Both the position numbers and the translations under genes were made by a program. Below the pieces are notes generated by a model. That model saw nothing but the letters and a program-made list of their open reading frames with translations. It searched no databases and was not told the origin of the DNA. From Deltaproteobacteria bacterium (lineage in GTDB: Bacteria > Desulfobacterota > Desulfobulbia > Desulfobulbales > SURF-16), in assembly GCA_029939635.1 (NCBI GenBank), contig JAOZSN010000001.1, positions 1 to 64,000 of the forward strand: a stretch of DNA of 64,000 nucleotides. Reading direction: 5' to 3'. Positions 44,358 to 53,789 of the stretch are shown piece after piece; position 1 is the stretch's first letter, and every line of letters starts with the position of its first letter.

Positions 44358-46643
44358 ATGAGTAGACTTGAACGTTTATTAGGCCAATTTGTCACCCGCT
44401 ATCGTTGGCTGGTGGTCTTGGCCTCGCTACTTATCGCCGGGGTCATTGCCACAGGTATGGGCAGACTGACCTTTGTCAATGATTCCCGCATGTACTTCAG
44501 TAAAGAAAACCCCCAACTCATCGCCTTGGAGGCCTTGGAGAATACCTACACCAAAGATGACAATATTATTTTCATTCTGGCTCCAGACAATGGCAAGGTC
44601 TTCACTAAGCCGACCCTGGCCGCCATTAGTGAACTTACGGAAAAATCATGGCTGTTACCATATTCAAGCCGGGTCGACTCCTTAACCAACTTCCAACACA
44701 CCACCGCCCTTGATGATGACCTTATTGTTGAAGATATGGTCATTGACCTTGAGAACTACACAGATGATGACCTGGAACGGGTTAAAAAAATTGCCTTAGC
44801 CGAACCCCTGCTGGTTAAACGCCTGATTTCATCATCAGCCCATGTCACTGGTGTAGTAATCAACACCATAAAACCAGGTAGGAGTCAGCACGAGACGCAA
44901 GAAATCGCCCTGGCCGCCACAAAGCTCAAAAAAGAGATTGAGGCAAAATACCCACACCTTAAACTCTACCTCACCGGCGGCGTGATGATTGATGATGCCT
45001 TTGGAGTCGCTTCCAAGGATGACATGTCACTGCTTATACCCCTGATGTTTGGCATCCTGCTAATAGTTATGGCCATTGCCCTACGTTCCTTCAGCGGAAC
45101 CATGGCAACCCTGACTGTCATTATATTATCCATGATAACCGGCTTAGGTATGGCGGGCTGGCTTGGTATCGCTCTTACCCCAGCCTCAGCCAATGCGCCC
45201 ATTATTATCATGACCTTGGCGGTGGCCGATTCTATCCATATTCTCGTGAGCATATTCCATCACTACCATGGCAAGGCGACACGCCATGAGTGTATAGCCG
45301 AATCTTTACGCATTAATCTCCAACCTGTCTTTGTAACCTCTGTCACCACTGCCATTGGCTTTCTCACCATGAATTTCTCTGATGCACCGCCATTTAGAGA
45401 TCTTGGTAATATTGTTGCCATGGGTGTCCTTGGGGCCTTGTTTTACTCCATCTTTTTTCTGCCTGCCCTCATGGCCATTCTGCCTATCAAGGCACAGCAA
45501 GAAAAACCCCATAATCGCTATGAAAAATTTGGCAAATTCGTCGTGCGCAAACGTGGCCCTATTTTCATTACTATGCTTTTCATGATTGTCATGTGTGTCA
45601 GCGGCATAAGTAAGATCGTTTTAGATGATGATTTTATTGATTATTTCGACCATCGTTACGATTTCAGGGTGGCCTCTGATTTTGCCGCCGATAATCTCAC
45701 CGGCCTTTATGTTATTGAGTATAACCTGCAATCAGGGGAGAGTGGTGGCATCAACAACCCTGAATATCAACAAACCCTGGAAGATTTTGCCAACTGGTTT
45801 CGCTTACAAGACCATGTCAACCATGTCTACTCCATCACCGATATCATGAAGCAACTCAATAAATCCATGCATGGTGATGACCAGCAGTGGTACCGGCTGC
45901 CTGGTAACCGTGAATTAGCCGCCCAATATTTTCTGCTCTATGAAATGAGCCTGCCCTTTGGCCTTGATCTTAATGACCGCATTAATGTTGATAAATCATC
46001 AAGCCGGCTGACCATCAACCTGGTCAACATAACCACAAAAGAGCTGAGGGATCTTGAGGAACTGGGGCGCCAGTGGCTGCGAGCCAATGCTCCTGAATCA
46101 ATGTTTACCTATGGTTCTGGCCTTTCCATCGTTTTTTCGTACATCTCTGAGCGCAATATTAACTCCATGCTCTTTGCCTCAGTGCTGGCATTAGTCCTTA
46201 TTTCCATGATTATGATCATAGTTTTACGCAGCTTCAAACTTGGCCTGTTGAGTCTATTGCCCAACCTCATGCCAGCCTTCATGGCCTTTGGCCTCTGGGG
46301 TTTTGTGGTGGGCCAGGTTGGTTTGGCTGTATCGGTGATGATTGCCATGACCTTAGGCATCGTGGTTGATGATTCGGTTCATTTCCTCTCCAAGTATCAA
46401 CGGGCCAGAAATGAACATGATTTTGGTGCTGAGGATGCGGTAATGTATGCCTTCCAGACTGTGGGTTCCCCAATCATGACCACCTCAATCATCCTGGTCT
46501 GTGGCTTTACGGTGCTTGCCTTTTCTGGCTTTCAGATAAATTCTCACATGGGCTCCATGACCGCAATCACGATTGTCCTGGCTCTGATTCTTGATTTTTT
46601 CTTTTTGCCAACACTGCTTATTAAACTTGAGGGACAAAAATGA
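44358..46643 (+). CDS. RND superfamily exporter (MMPL/HpnN-like)
   Basis: 761 residues from ATG 44358 (MSRLERLLG); an upstream GTG gives an unconvincing extension. Two homologous halves, each with a first helix, a large periplasmic loop and five further helices. The helix-4 acidic motifs are LAVADSIHILVS in the first half and LGIVVDDSVHFLS in the second, typical of the MMPL/HpnN/Patched-like RND group that moves lipids, sterols or hopanoids. The stop overlaps the LolA-like gene by 4 bases. With the barrel protein downstream, it probably serves lipid transport to the outer membrane. Confidence 0.92.
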   Translation: MSRLERLLGQFVTRYRWLVVLASLLIAGVIATGMGRLTFVNDSRMYFSKENPQLIALEALENTYTKDDNIIFILAPDNGKVFTKPTLAAISELTEKSWLLPYSSRVDSLTNFQHTTALDDDLIVEDMVIDLENYTDDDLERVKKIALAEPLLVKRLISSSAHVTGVVINTIKPGRSQHETQEIALAATKLKKEIEAKYPHLKLYLTGGVMIDDAFGVASKDDMSLLIPLMFGILLIVMAIALRSFSGTMATLTVIILSMITGLGMAGWLGIALTPASANAPIIIMTLAVADSIHILVSIFHHYHGKATRHECIAESLRINLQPVFVTSVTTAIGFLTMNFSDAPPFRDLGNIVAMGVLGALFYSIFFLPALMAILPIKAQQEKPHNRYEKFGKFVVRKRGPIFITMLFMIVMCVSGISKIVLDDDFIDYFDHRYDFRVASDFAADNLTGLYVIEYNLQSGESGGINNPEYQQTLEDFANWFRLQDHVNHVYSITDIMKQLNKSMHGDDQQWYRLPGNRELAAQYFLLYEMSLPFGLDLNDRINVDKSSSRLTINLVNITTKELRDLEELGRQWLRANAPESMFTYGSGLSIVFSYISERNINSMLFASVLALVLISMIMIIVLRSFKLGLLSLLPNLMPAFMAFGLWGFVVGQVGLAVSVMIAMTLGIVVDDSVHFLSKYQRARNEHDFGAEDAVMYAFQTVGSPIMTTSIILVCGFTVLAFSGFQINSHMGSMTAITIVLALILDFFFLPTLLIKLEGQK

Positions 46644-47425
46644 GATTTATTTTAGTACAAATCCTTATTGCTGCTGTAACCATAAGCAGTGTCTTTGCCC
46701 AAACGGCAGAAGAAAAAGGCTTAGCCATTGCCGTGGAGGCAGACCAGCGAGATATTGGCTTTATTGATTCCACCGCCAACATGAGAATGGTCTTACGCAA
46801 TAGACATGGTCAGGAATCAGAACGCAAAATCAGGGTAAGAACTCTGGAGCAGGAGGATGACGGCGATAAGAGTTTATCCATCTTTGATACTCCCAGGGAT
46901 GTCAAGGGTACCGCCTTTCTTACCTATACTCACAAATCAGGCGATGATGACCAATGGCTCTATTTACCCGCGTTAAAGAGGGTAAAACGCATCAGTTCAC
47001 GCAATAAATCCGGCTCTTTTATGGGCAGTGAATTTTCCTACGAGGATATTGCCAGCCAGGAGGTGGAAAAATACACCTATAAATTCATCAAGGAAGAGCG
47101 TTTTGCTGGCCTTGATTGTTACGTGGCAGAGTCCTATCCGGTTGACCAGAAAAACTCAGGTTATACCCGTATGGTCTCCTGGCGTGACAAGGCAGAGTAC
47201 CGCTTGTGGAAGGTTGAGTATTATGACCGCAAGAAGAGTCATCTCAAGACCTTGCTCTTTACGGAGTATGGGCAATACCTGGAGAAATACTGGCGAGCAG
47301 GAACCTTGAAGATGGTTAACCATCAAAATGGCAAGTCAACAGATCTCTTCTTTGCTGAGTATGCGTTTCAGACAGGTCTTAAGGATAAGGATTTTAATAA
47401 GAATAGTTTGAAGCGGGCGAAATAG
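46640..47425 (+). CDS. LolA-like outer membrane lipoprotein-sorting protein
   Basis: 261 residues with a signal peptide (MRFILVQILIAAVTISSVFA). The pattern RGTAFLTY-like (VKGTAFLTYTHK), DDQWLYLPALKRVKRISS and GSFMGSEFSYEDI is that of the LolA-fold lipoprotein-sorting family commonly encoded beside MMPL-type RND exporters. It is a periplasmic lipid carrier candidate. Translationally coupled to the RND gene; followed by the outer-membrane barrel gene. Confidence 0.88.
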   Translation: MRFILVQILIAAVTISSVFAQTAEEKGLAIAVEADQRDIGFIDSTANMRMVLRNRHGQESERKIRVRTLEQEDDGDKSLSIFDTPRDVKGTAFLTYTHKSGDDDQWLYLPALKRVKRISSRNKSGSFMGSEFSYEDIASQEVEKYTYKFIKEERFAGLDCYVAESYPVDQKNSGYTRMVSWRDKAEYRLWKVEYYDRKKSHLKTLLFTEYGQYLEKYWRAGTLKMVNHQNGKSTDLFFAEYAFQTGLKDKDFNKNSLKRAK

Positions 47426-47482
47426 AATTGTTTCGTGGCTGAAATACGGAGGGTGGGGGATGAGCCCATAACCTCGAAACCA

Positions 47483-48691
47483 ATGTACCCTAACATTAAA
47501 AAAATACTTACCATCTCTCTGCTAACCCTAGGACTGGCCAACTTACTAACCGGCCAGCCCATGGCAGCAGAAATCACCAGTAAACTTGGCATAGAGGCTC
47601 GTCTCTTTCCCAAGAGCCCAGCCTATGAAGGCCAAGAGCATCATGATGGTTCTGCAATGGCTGAGGTGGAGATGTACCATGGCTTTGATTCTGGTTCTAG
47701 TATCACCATAACCCCCTTTGCCCGTGTAGATTATGCAGATTCAGAAAGAACCCATTTTGATCTGCGCGAGTTTAATTACCTCCATGTGGCTGATTCATTT
47801 GAAATTACAGCTGGCATCAGCAAGGTCTTTTGGGGCAGTACGGAGATCCATCTCGTTGATATCATCAATCAAACCGATATGGTTGAATCCCTCAAGGGTG
47901 AGGATAAGCTTGGTCAACCAATGGTGCGGACATCATGGTCGCGCGACTGGGGCACGGTGGATACCTTTATCCTTCCCTATTTTCGGGAACGAACAGGGCC
48001 AGGTACGGATGGCCGTTTACGACTCCCTCTGCCGGTTGACTATGGTGAGGCAGAATATGAAAGCAGTGCCGAGCAATACCATATCGATCTAGCCCTGCGC
48101 TATGCCCACACCTTAGGTGATGTTGATTTTGGCATCTATCACTTTGCCGGCACATCTCGTGAACCGATCTATAGGCTGAACCTGAGTAACCCTAACGCAC
48201 CAGAATTTACCCCCTACTATGAACTGATACAGCAAACAGGGGTTGATTTTTCTTATGTGGCCGGACGATGGCTGTGGAAGGGAGAGGCGCTGTATCGAAT
48301 AGATAGCCTCTATGGTGATTTTGCTGCCGCAGTGGCAGGCTTTGAATATACCCTGGTAGGTATCCTGGAAAGTGACGTGGATCTTGGTCTGATAGCTGAA
48401 TTCAGCAGAGATGGTCGGGACAAACGGCTTGTACCATTATATCAAAAAGACATTATGACCGGGCTGCGCTTTGCCTTTAATAATGCCGCCTCAACAGATC
48501 TACTCTGTGGCCTGGCCTATGACATAGATCATTACTCGCAGATATACTCCCTGGAGTTTAACCATCGCCTGGGTGAAGATTGGAAAATCACCATCACCTC
48601 ATGGCTGTTCAGCCATATTGGTGATGCTGACCCAGCCCAGACACTGTCCGAAGACGACATGATCCGCATTGAACTCTTTTATTACTTTTAA
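47483..48691 (+). CDS. Outer membrane beta-barrel protein (DUF1302-like)
   Basis: 402 residues from ATG 47483, giving a signal peptide (MYPNIKKILTISLLTLGLA, cleavage after MAA). The mature part alternates amphipathic strands and ends in the aromatic LFYYF expected of an outer-membrane barrel recognised by BamA. FWGSTEIHLVDIINQTDMVES is similar to DUF1302/alginate-export-like barrels. It completes an inner-membrane pump, periplasmic carrier and outer-membrane barrel triad. A GTG at 47435 is a possible alternative start. Confidence 0.8.
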   Translation: MYPNIKKILTISLLTLGLANLLTGQPMAAEITSKLGIEARLFPKSPAYEGQEHHDGSAMAEVEMYHGFDSGSSITITPFARVDYADSERTHFDLREFNYLHVADSFEITAGISKVFWGSTEIHLVDIINQTDMVESLKGEDKLGQPMVRTSWSRDWGTVDTFILPYFRERTGPGTDGRLRLPLPVDYGEAEYESSAEQYHIDLALRYAHTLGDVDFGIYHFAGTSREPIYRLNLSNPNAPEFTPYYELIQQTGVDFSYVAGRWLWKGEALYRIDSLYGDFAAAVAGFEYTLVGILESDVDLGLIAEFSRDGRDKRLVPLYQKDIMTGLRFAFNNAASTDLLCGLAYDIDHYSQIYSLEFNHRLGEDWKITITSWLFSHIGDADPAQTLSEDDMIRIELFYYF

Positions 48692-48708
48692 TGTCCGAAA
48701 GACAGAGC

Positions 48709-50061
48709 TTACTCCAACCCCAATTTTTTAATCTTGCGCCATAAAGAAACACGATCAATACCCAGGGCCTTAGCTGCCTCTGTTTTATTAAAACCTGTCT
48801 CCTTTAAGATCCATTCGATATACGATTTCTCGACCTCCTCCATGCTGGCGTATTTGCCATCGCTCTTTCTGAAGGTCTGGATATCCAGGCTGCGCAGGTC
48901 GTCGGGGATATGGCTCAGATCAAGAGTATCGCCATTAGCCAGGGCAACCCCACGCTCGATAATATTTTCCAACTCGCGGACATTGCCTGGAAAATCATAA
49001 TGGCGCAGGGTTGTAAGAACCTCCGGGTCAATCTCCATGACCTCTTTTCCCATGCTGCTATTATACTTGCCCAGGAAATACTGGGCTAGCAAGGGAATAT
49101 CATCCTTGCGTTCAGAAAGCGGCGGGATTTTTAACGCCACCACATTGATCCGAAAGAAAAGATCTTGACGAAACCGGCCAGCATCCACCTCGGCCTTGAG
49201 ATCCCGGTTGGTAGCAGCCACAAAACGGACATTAACCTTAAGGGGTTGGGTCCCCCCCACCCGAACCACCTCTTTTTCTTGGAGTACCCGCAGAAATTTC
49301 ACCTGCATGGATGGGGTCATCTCCGTTACCTCATCTAAGAAAAGAGTGCCACCATCAGCCATCTCTACTAAACCTTTTTTTTCACCGTCAGCTCCGGTGA
49401 AGGCCCCTTTTTCATGGCCAAAAAGCTCGTTGGTAAGCAACTCCTCGCTAAAGGCCCCGCAATTTATCGACAGCATACCCTTATCATGACGCGGACTCTG
49501 CTGATGGATGTATTGGGCCAGTAACTCCTTGCCAGTACCTGATTCACCACTAACAACCACGTTGGTATCTGAAGAGGCTATCTGGCCTGCCATTTCCAGT
49601 AGGCCCTTCATCTCATGATTATGGGTAATGATCTGTGATGGCCGATCTTTACCATCTATCTCCTGACGTAATTGTTCAACTTCAACCTTTAGTTGAAATT
49701 TCTGGGTGGCCTCGGCCACTAATTTACGCACCTCTGTCAGCTTAAAAGGTTTGGTGATATAATGATATGCCCCGGCCTTCAAGGCCTCTACTGCTGATTC
49801 CACCGTGGAGAAACCGGTTATCATAATTACTTCGGTCTGGGGAGATACTATTTTTACTCGCCGCAAGACCTGCATGCCATCCACCTGGGGCATCTTGAGA
49901 TCAGTAAGGACCAAGGCAAATTGCTGCTTCTCTAAACAGGCACAGGCCCGTTTACCACTTTTTGCCGCAGTAACATTATAGCCCTCCTTTTTAAGGACAT
50001 GGCAAAGATTTTTTAAGGCCACCGCCTCATCATCAACGACTAAAATATCACTATTTATCAT
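48709..50061 (-). CDS. NtrC-family sigma-54 response regulator
   Basis: 450 residues. Receiver (about 5-115) with VVDDE and phospho-acceptor in LVLTDLKMPQVDG. AAA+ domain with Walker A GESGTGKE, canonical GAFTGA loop, GGTLFLDEV and ATNRDL. C-terminal Fis-type helix-turn-helix (NKTEAAKALGIDRVSLWRKIKK). The ATG overlaps the stop of the histidine kinase gene by one base, so they form a two-component pair. The likely target is the divergent sigma-54 promoter at 51697-51713 with its GTTGCA-N3-TGCAAC sites. Confidence 0.95.
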   Translation of the reverse strand: MINSDILVVDDEAVALKNLCHVLKKEGYNVTAAKSGKRACACLEKQQFALVLTDLKMPQVDGMQVLRRVKIVSPQTEVIMITGFSTVESAVEALKAGAYHYITKPFKLTEVRKLVAEATQKFQLKVEVEQLRQEIDGKDRPSQIITHNHEMKGLLEMAGQIASSDTNVVVSGESGTGKELLAQYIHQQSPRHDKGMLSINCGAFSEELLTNELFGHEKGAFTGADGEKKGLVEMADGGTLFLDEVTEMTPSMQVKFLRVLQEKEVVRVGGTQPLKVNVRFVAATNRDLKAEVDAGRFRQDLFFRINVVALKIPPLSERKDDIPLLAQYFLGKYNSSMGKEVMEIDPEVLTTLRHYDFPGNVRELENIIERGVALANGDTLDLSHIPDDLRSLDIQTFRKSDGKYASMEEVEKSYIEWILKETGFNKTEAAKALGIDRVSLWRKIKKLGLE

Positions 50062-51455
50062 TACTTCTCCCCAACAGGTAAGTGGATGGTAAATTTCACA
50101 CCCTGACCATTGTTCGCGTCAACACTGATAGAACCACCGTGCTGGACCAAAATATCATGAATAATAAAAAGGCCTAAGCCGGAACCATGGCCAGTATCCT
50201 TGGTGGTAAAAAATGGATCAAATATCTTCTCCCTTATCTGGGGTGGAATACCTGGGCCGTTATCACTAAAAACAATCTTTAACTCCGCAATAGAGGAGTA
50301 GGCCATAACCGTTATTATGCCTTGGCCCGCCAAGGCATCCAGGCTATTTTTTAAAAGATTAATAAAGAGCTGTTGAATTTTCTGTTTATCGGCAAAGATC
50401 ATCACCCCTTGGTCAACAACAAGTCTAATCTCCACATCTTTGCCAATCTGACCATGGAACAGATCAATAATTTCTTGGAGCAGGGGGGACAGTAAATAAT
50501 GGGCCCGATGAAATTTTTCTTCCCTGGCCAAGGAAAGCAAGGTGCGCACAATAGCGGAGGCACGCATGGTCTCCATGTTTATCTGACTGAGCAAATCAGC
50601 AGCAACCTCTCCCTCCTTTTCGCCCAGCTCCTCAGCAAGAATCTGGGCCGAACTGGATATATTTGAGAGGGGATTATTAAACTCATGGGCCACCCCTGCC
50701 AGCATGGTGCCAAGGCAGGCCAATTTTTCAGAGCGAACCAATTGCTGTTGACGCCGTTTCAATTCACGACTCATCTGATTAAAGGCTGAAATAAGGCTAT
50801 TTATTTCCCGATTATCACTGCGAAACGAAGCCTCTACAAAATTACCAGTGGCAATGCTAGAGGCATGATTTTCCAACTGCTTTAACGACGAAACAATACC
50901 ATGGCCCAAGATGGCGGCAATTGCCCCAAAAAAAAGCACCATCAGGGGCAATAAAAACAAGAGGGTATGGCGAATAAGACGTAATAGCCGATGAATAAAT
51001 TGGTGCTGCTGGACAACAAGATTTTCAGCAAGTTCGGTTAACTGCCGACCCTGCACCCTCAGTTGTACTGCCAAGGCATCATTATTGCGATCCTGCTGAA
51101 AGGCACTGAAAATCGTCTCATACTCCCGGAGGATCTCGTCAATCTTGGCGATTTGAGCCGGTGAACCTTCCCCCTTAAGCACCTCTTTATTGGCATTAAA
51201 TTGTTGACGGGTTTTTATAAGGTAGGCCCGCCATTGACTCATGGAACCATGATCGTGATAGAGGAGATAATTTTTCTCCATCCGCCGCATCTCCAAGGTG
51301 TTTTCCAAGACAACATCAACATTTTCAATATTAAGATGCTTCTCTTCCACCACATTGACGACCAAATAGGTAACAACTGAACAGCCTATCATAAAGAACA
51401 GGGCCAAGAAAAACCAAAAGGTTATCTTACTACGAATACCACCAGGTTGACGCAT
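50061..51455 (-). CDS. Sensor histidine kinase
   Basis: 464 residues from ATG 51455, chosen because AGGAG lies 5-6 bases upstream on the minus strand. Membrane helices at about 10-32 and 165-190 enclose a helical periplasmic sensor (four-helix-bundle type, coiled coil). A HAMP domain follows, then a HisKA box LAGVAHEFNNPLSNISS with the phospho-acceptor His, and a HATPase domain with N box, DNGPGIPP, FFTTKDTGHGSGLGL. It phosphorylates the overlapping regulator. The input is unknown; by context it may relate to CO2/bicarbonate or energy state. Confidence 0.94.
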   Translation of the reverse strand: MRQPGGIRSKITFWFFLALFFMIGCSVVTYLVVNVVEEKHLNIENVDVVLENTLEMRRMEKNYLLYHDHGSMSQWRAYLIKTRQQFNANKEVLKGEGSPAQIAKIDEILREYETIFSAFQQDRNNDALAVQLRVQGRQLTELAENLVVQQHQFIHRLLRLIRHTLLFLLPLMVLFFGAIAAILGHGIVSSLKQLENHASSIATGNFVEASFRSDNREINSLISAFNQMSRELKRRQQQLVRSEKLACLGTMLAGVAHEFNNPLSNISSSAQILAEELGEKEGEVAADLLSQINMETMRASAIVRTLLSLAREEKFHRAHYLLSPLLQEIIDLFHGQIGKDVEIRLVVDQGVMIFADKQKIQQLFINLLKNSLDALAGQGIITVMAYSSIAELKIVFSDNGPGIPPQIREKIFDPFFTTKDTGHGSGLGLFIIHDILVQHGGSISVDANNGQGVKFTIHLPVGEK

Positions 51456-51526
51456 ATTTACTCCTGCCCCTGTTAAGCTAAACCACATTACCCCAAAAAT
51501 TATCCATTTCCACCCTACCTCTTCGC

Positions 51527-51630
51527 GTTTCATTTTGCAACACGATGTTCGCCACTGCAACATATCCAGCAAACCCTTTGTTCTCAGGAGATGAAAGCAT
51601 CGCCCTCACCACCCAGTTGCATTTTGCAAC
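51527..51630. promoter_or_regulatory. Three GTTGCA-N3-TGCAAC-type activator sites
   Basis: GTTTCATTTTGCAAC at 51527-51541, GTTCGCCACTGCAAC at 51547-51561, and the perfect dyad GTTGCATTTTGCAAC at 51616-51630. The first two start 20 bases apart, about two helical turns. All lie about 65-170 bases upstream of the sigma-54 promoter. The divergent NtrC-type protein is the expected ligand. A fourth related copy is at 61681-61695 before the carbonic anhydrase. Confidence 0.6.
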
Positions 51631-51696
51631 ACATCCCACTCCTCAGCTAGCCCCAAAAAACCTGCCTGTATCTACATTTCATTATTTTCTTAACCA

Positions 51697-51713
51697 TGGC
51701 ACGGGACATGCAA
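51697..51713 (+). promoter_or_regulatory. Sigma-54 promoter, strong match
   Basis: TGGCACGGGACATGCAA: GG at 51698-51699 and GC at 51710-51711 with the exact 10-base spacing and a full TGGCACG -24 box. Transcription would begin about 51723, 50 bases before the first small gene. It likely drives 51773-53677 and possibly the whole complex downstream. Confidence 0.75.
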
Positions 51714-51772
51714 AACATGGGGAACGACGGCTACTTCTCTCTTTGAGACCCTTAACTATTACAGGAACATGA

Positions 51773-52183
51773 GTGCAACAAAATAGCATCAGCAGCAAAA
51801 AGGTTCTCTTAGTGACCAACATCCCGATTTTACGGGAAGACATTCTCCACCACGGTACCAATCTCAGCAAGAGAATGGATGCCTCCTTAGAGGTGTTGCA
51901 CCTTGTCCCGGAGGGTTCAACAGAAGATGCCACTATGAGCTTTAAAACGGTTTGCAGCACGCAGAACTATGACGAGCCCATAGGCTATATCCAGCTCGTC
52001 AATGATCGGGGATTTACCAAAGAAACCGTTGAATATGCCAAGAACAGACGAAACATTCTCTGCATTGTTTTATGCCTGCTTGACACAGGGAAATCATACA
52101 AGAAGGGCAGTCGCCAGAAGAGACTCAATGAGGTGACCAGCTCCTTAAACTACCCGGTGGTTTTAGCCACCGACGGCGCCTAA
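51773..52183 (+). CDS. Small protein, possibly universal-stress-protein-like
   Basis: 136 residues starting at GTG 51773, with AGGA about 7 bases upstream. The first strand and helix (KKVLLVTNIPILREDILHHGTNLSKRMDASLEVLHLVPEG) look like the start of a Usp fold (ATP-binding G-rich end not seen). The C-terminus returns to a strand, PVVLATDGA. The family assignment is tentative. It is the first gene behind the sigma-54 promoter and shares the unit with the LCIB-like gene. Confidence 0.65.
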   Translation: MQQNSISSKKVLLVTNIPILREDILHHGTNLSKRMDASLEVLHLVPEGSTEDATMSFKTVCSTQNYDEPIGYIQLVNDRGFTKETVEYAKNRRNILCIVLCLLDTGKSYKKGSRQKRLNEVTSSLNYPVVLATDGA

Positions 52184-52217
52184 GAAACATCAGCACAACA
52201 TTAAAGTGAGGAACGAA

Positions 52218-52460
52218 ATGAAAGTTATTATTACTATCACCCAAAATGTGACTTCCGTCAAAAATCAACTCTCCAGCAAATTTAACGGGACTGGAAGCAT
52301 TACCGAGGCTGGCCCTTTTAAGACTGAGGCCGAGGCCCAGAACTGGAAGGAATTTATGATGAACCGGCGGGATAATTATGAAGAGATGCAGTTCCAATCA
52401 TCGGTGGCCAGTGAGGCCTATTGGTTTGGCATCACCATGGAAGGCCAAACGATCCAGTAA
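52218..52460 (+). CDS. Small protein of unknown function
   Basis: 80 residues from ATG 52218, preceded by GAGGAA. Soluble, with an alternating strand/helix pattern (MKVIITITQNVTSVKNQL, then FKTEAEAQNWKEFMMNRR). I do not recognise it. The position between the Usp-like and LCIB-like genes suggests a role in the same pathway. Confidence 0.65.
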   Translation: MKVIITITQNVTSVKNQLSSKFNGTGSITEAGPFKTEAEAQNWKEFMMNRRDNYEEMQFQSSVASEAYWFGITMEGQTIQ

Positions 52461-52495
52461 AACAACATCCCCGGCATTAATTTAAGGTTCCCCCA

Positions 52496-53677
52496 ATGAA
52501 TACCTCATATACGCAGTCACATATCATCCGCAAACTGGCACCATTTAAGATTGATGGCATGGCCATACCTTATCCAGAGTTTGTCCCTAAACTATACAAC
52601 CTCTGCATGACCTTGGGCTTTCGCAAGGGTCTTATCATGCCGTCCCGCGCTTTTTGCTCTGATGAGAACCAGGGCTGGCCCATCATCCTGCTCACCAAAC
52701 ATTTTGGCACCTTCCCCTTTAACCACGGGCGGGTTGGCGGTATTGTTGCCACGGATCGCCATGGACCCCATGCCAACCATGGTGAAGATTCGGTCATCGT
52801 CCAGGCCAGTCATGTGGGTTATGACCCGGAATCAGGCAGTTACGGCAGCTGCACCCGCCCCAAGATGGCTGGCACCTGCATGTCAGTGTCCTGTGGCAAG
52901 ATCACCCATGTCATCACCCCCTACTTGGAGCAATATCAATTTGCCACTGATCGCATCTTTCTCCATCGGGATAAGGCTGGAAACCACCTGATAACGGTTA
53001 AGAATTCATTTATTGATTTTGACACCCATCCGGTCAAAGACGGCCTAGTACTGAGCCTAGAGAGTATTGTCAAACTCAACAATGATGGCAAGGTTGTTCC
53101 TATTGGTGCCATCAGTACCAGCCAGACCTACGAGGTCTCGGATGATTTCCGTAAAAAAATCAATGACACCGGCTATGTCTGGCAGAGTGGTGAAGGCGAA
53201 AAAATCGGCGCCCTGCTCAGCAGTGATCTCTTTCACTTCCGGGAAGACTTCCATGAAACTGATGAGTCGATCCTCTTAGAGAGAAACCTGATTGAATTTA
53301 TGCCCACCATTGTTACCTCGCGCAACCCTCCCTTAAGGGCCGCCAAGATAAACATCCAGCTTGAATTTGCCAGGACAATGGAGTCAATCCGCCGAGGGCC
53401 TGAGTATGCTGGCAAGAACCTGCTCTATATCGCCGGCCTTAATATCGATATCTCCGAGAACGAGGATTACCCGGCCACCACCTATTTTGTCCCCTGGGCC
53501 GCCCATATCCAACTCCAGAATAATAAGGCCGCTGAATATATCCATCCGGTGGAACAGGATCAACTCTATAAACTGATCATGGAGCAGGACAGCATTAACC
53601 CGGATCAGGCCGACCTTAAAGAACAGATCGGCAGGATGCTGGAGGCACCACGGCTGGATATCCACTCACCAAAATAA
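52496..53677 (+). CDS. LCIB-type beta-carbonic-anhydrase superfamily protein
   Basis: 393 residues. The segment SRAFCSDEN (Cys54, Asp56), then FPFNHGRVGGI, VIVQASHVGYDPESGSYG (His106) and SCGKI (Cys133) follows the order and spacing style of the limiting-CO2-inducible LCIB/LCIC domain, where Cys, His and Cys bind zinc next to an Asp/Arg pair. Some LCIB proteins are active carbonic anhydrases and others are inactive; activity here is inferred from the ligand pattern only. The remaining 230 residues have no domain I can name. It directly precedes the Ehr-type membrane complex (113 bases) and sits behind a sigma-54 promoter. No signal peptide, so it is cytoplasmic. Confidence 0.72.
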   Translation: MNTSYTQSHIIRKLAPFKIDGMAIPYPEFVPKLYNLCMTLGFRKGLIMPSRAFCSDENQGWPIILLTKHFGTFPFNHGRVGGIVATDRHGPHANHGEDSVIVQASHVGYDPESGSYGSCTRPKMAGTCMSVSCGKITHVITPYLEQYQFATDRIFLHRDKAGNHLITVKNSFIDFDTHPVKDGLVLSLESIVKLNNDGKVVPIGAISTSQTYEVSDDFRKKINDTGYVWQSGEGEKIGALLSSDLFHFREDFHETDESILLERNLIEFMPTIVTSRNPPLRAAKINIQLEFARTMESIRRGPEYAGKNLLYIAGLNIDISENEDYPATTYFVPWAAHIQLQNNKAAEYIHPVEQDQLYKLIMEQDSINPDQADLKEQIGRMLEAPRLDIHSPK

Positions 53678-53789
53678 AAACCATTAAGCATATATTTATA
53701 AACTTTGCCGTCTTGTCAGAGAAGATGGCCATAGAATTGTTATGCCAACGAAAGTCGGTATAATTAACAACATATTGGGAGGAGAATTA

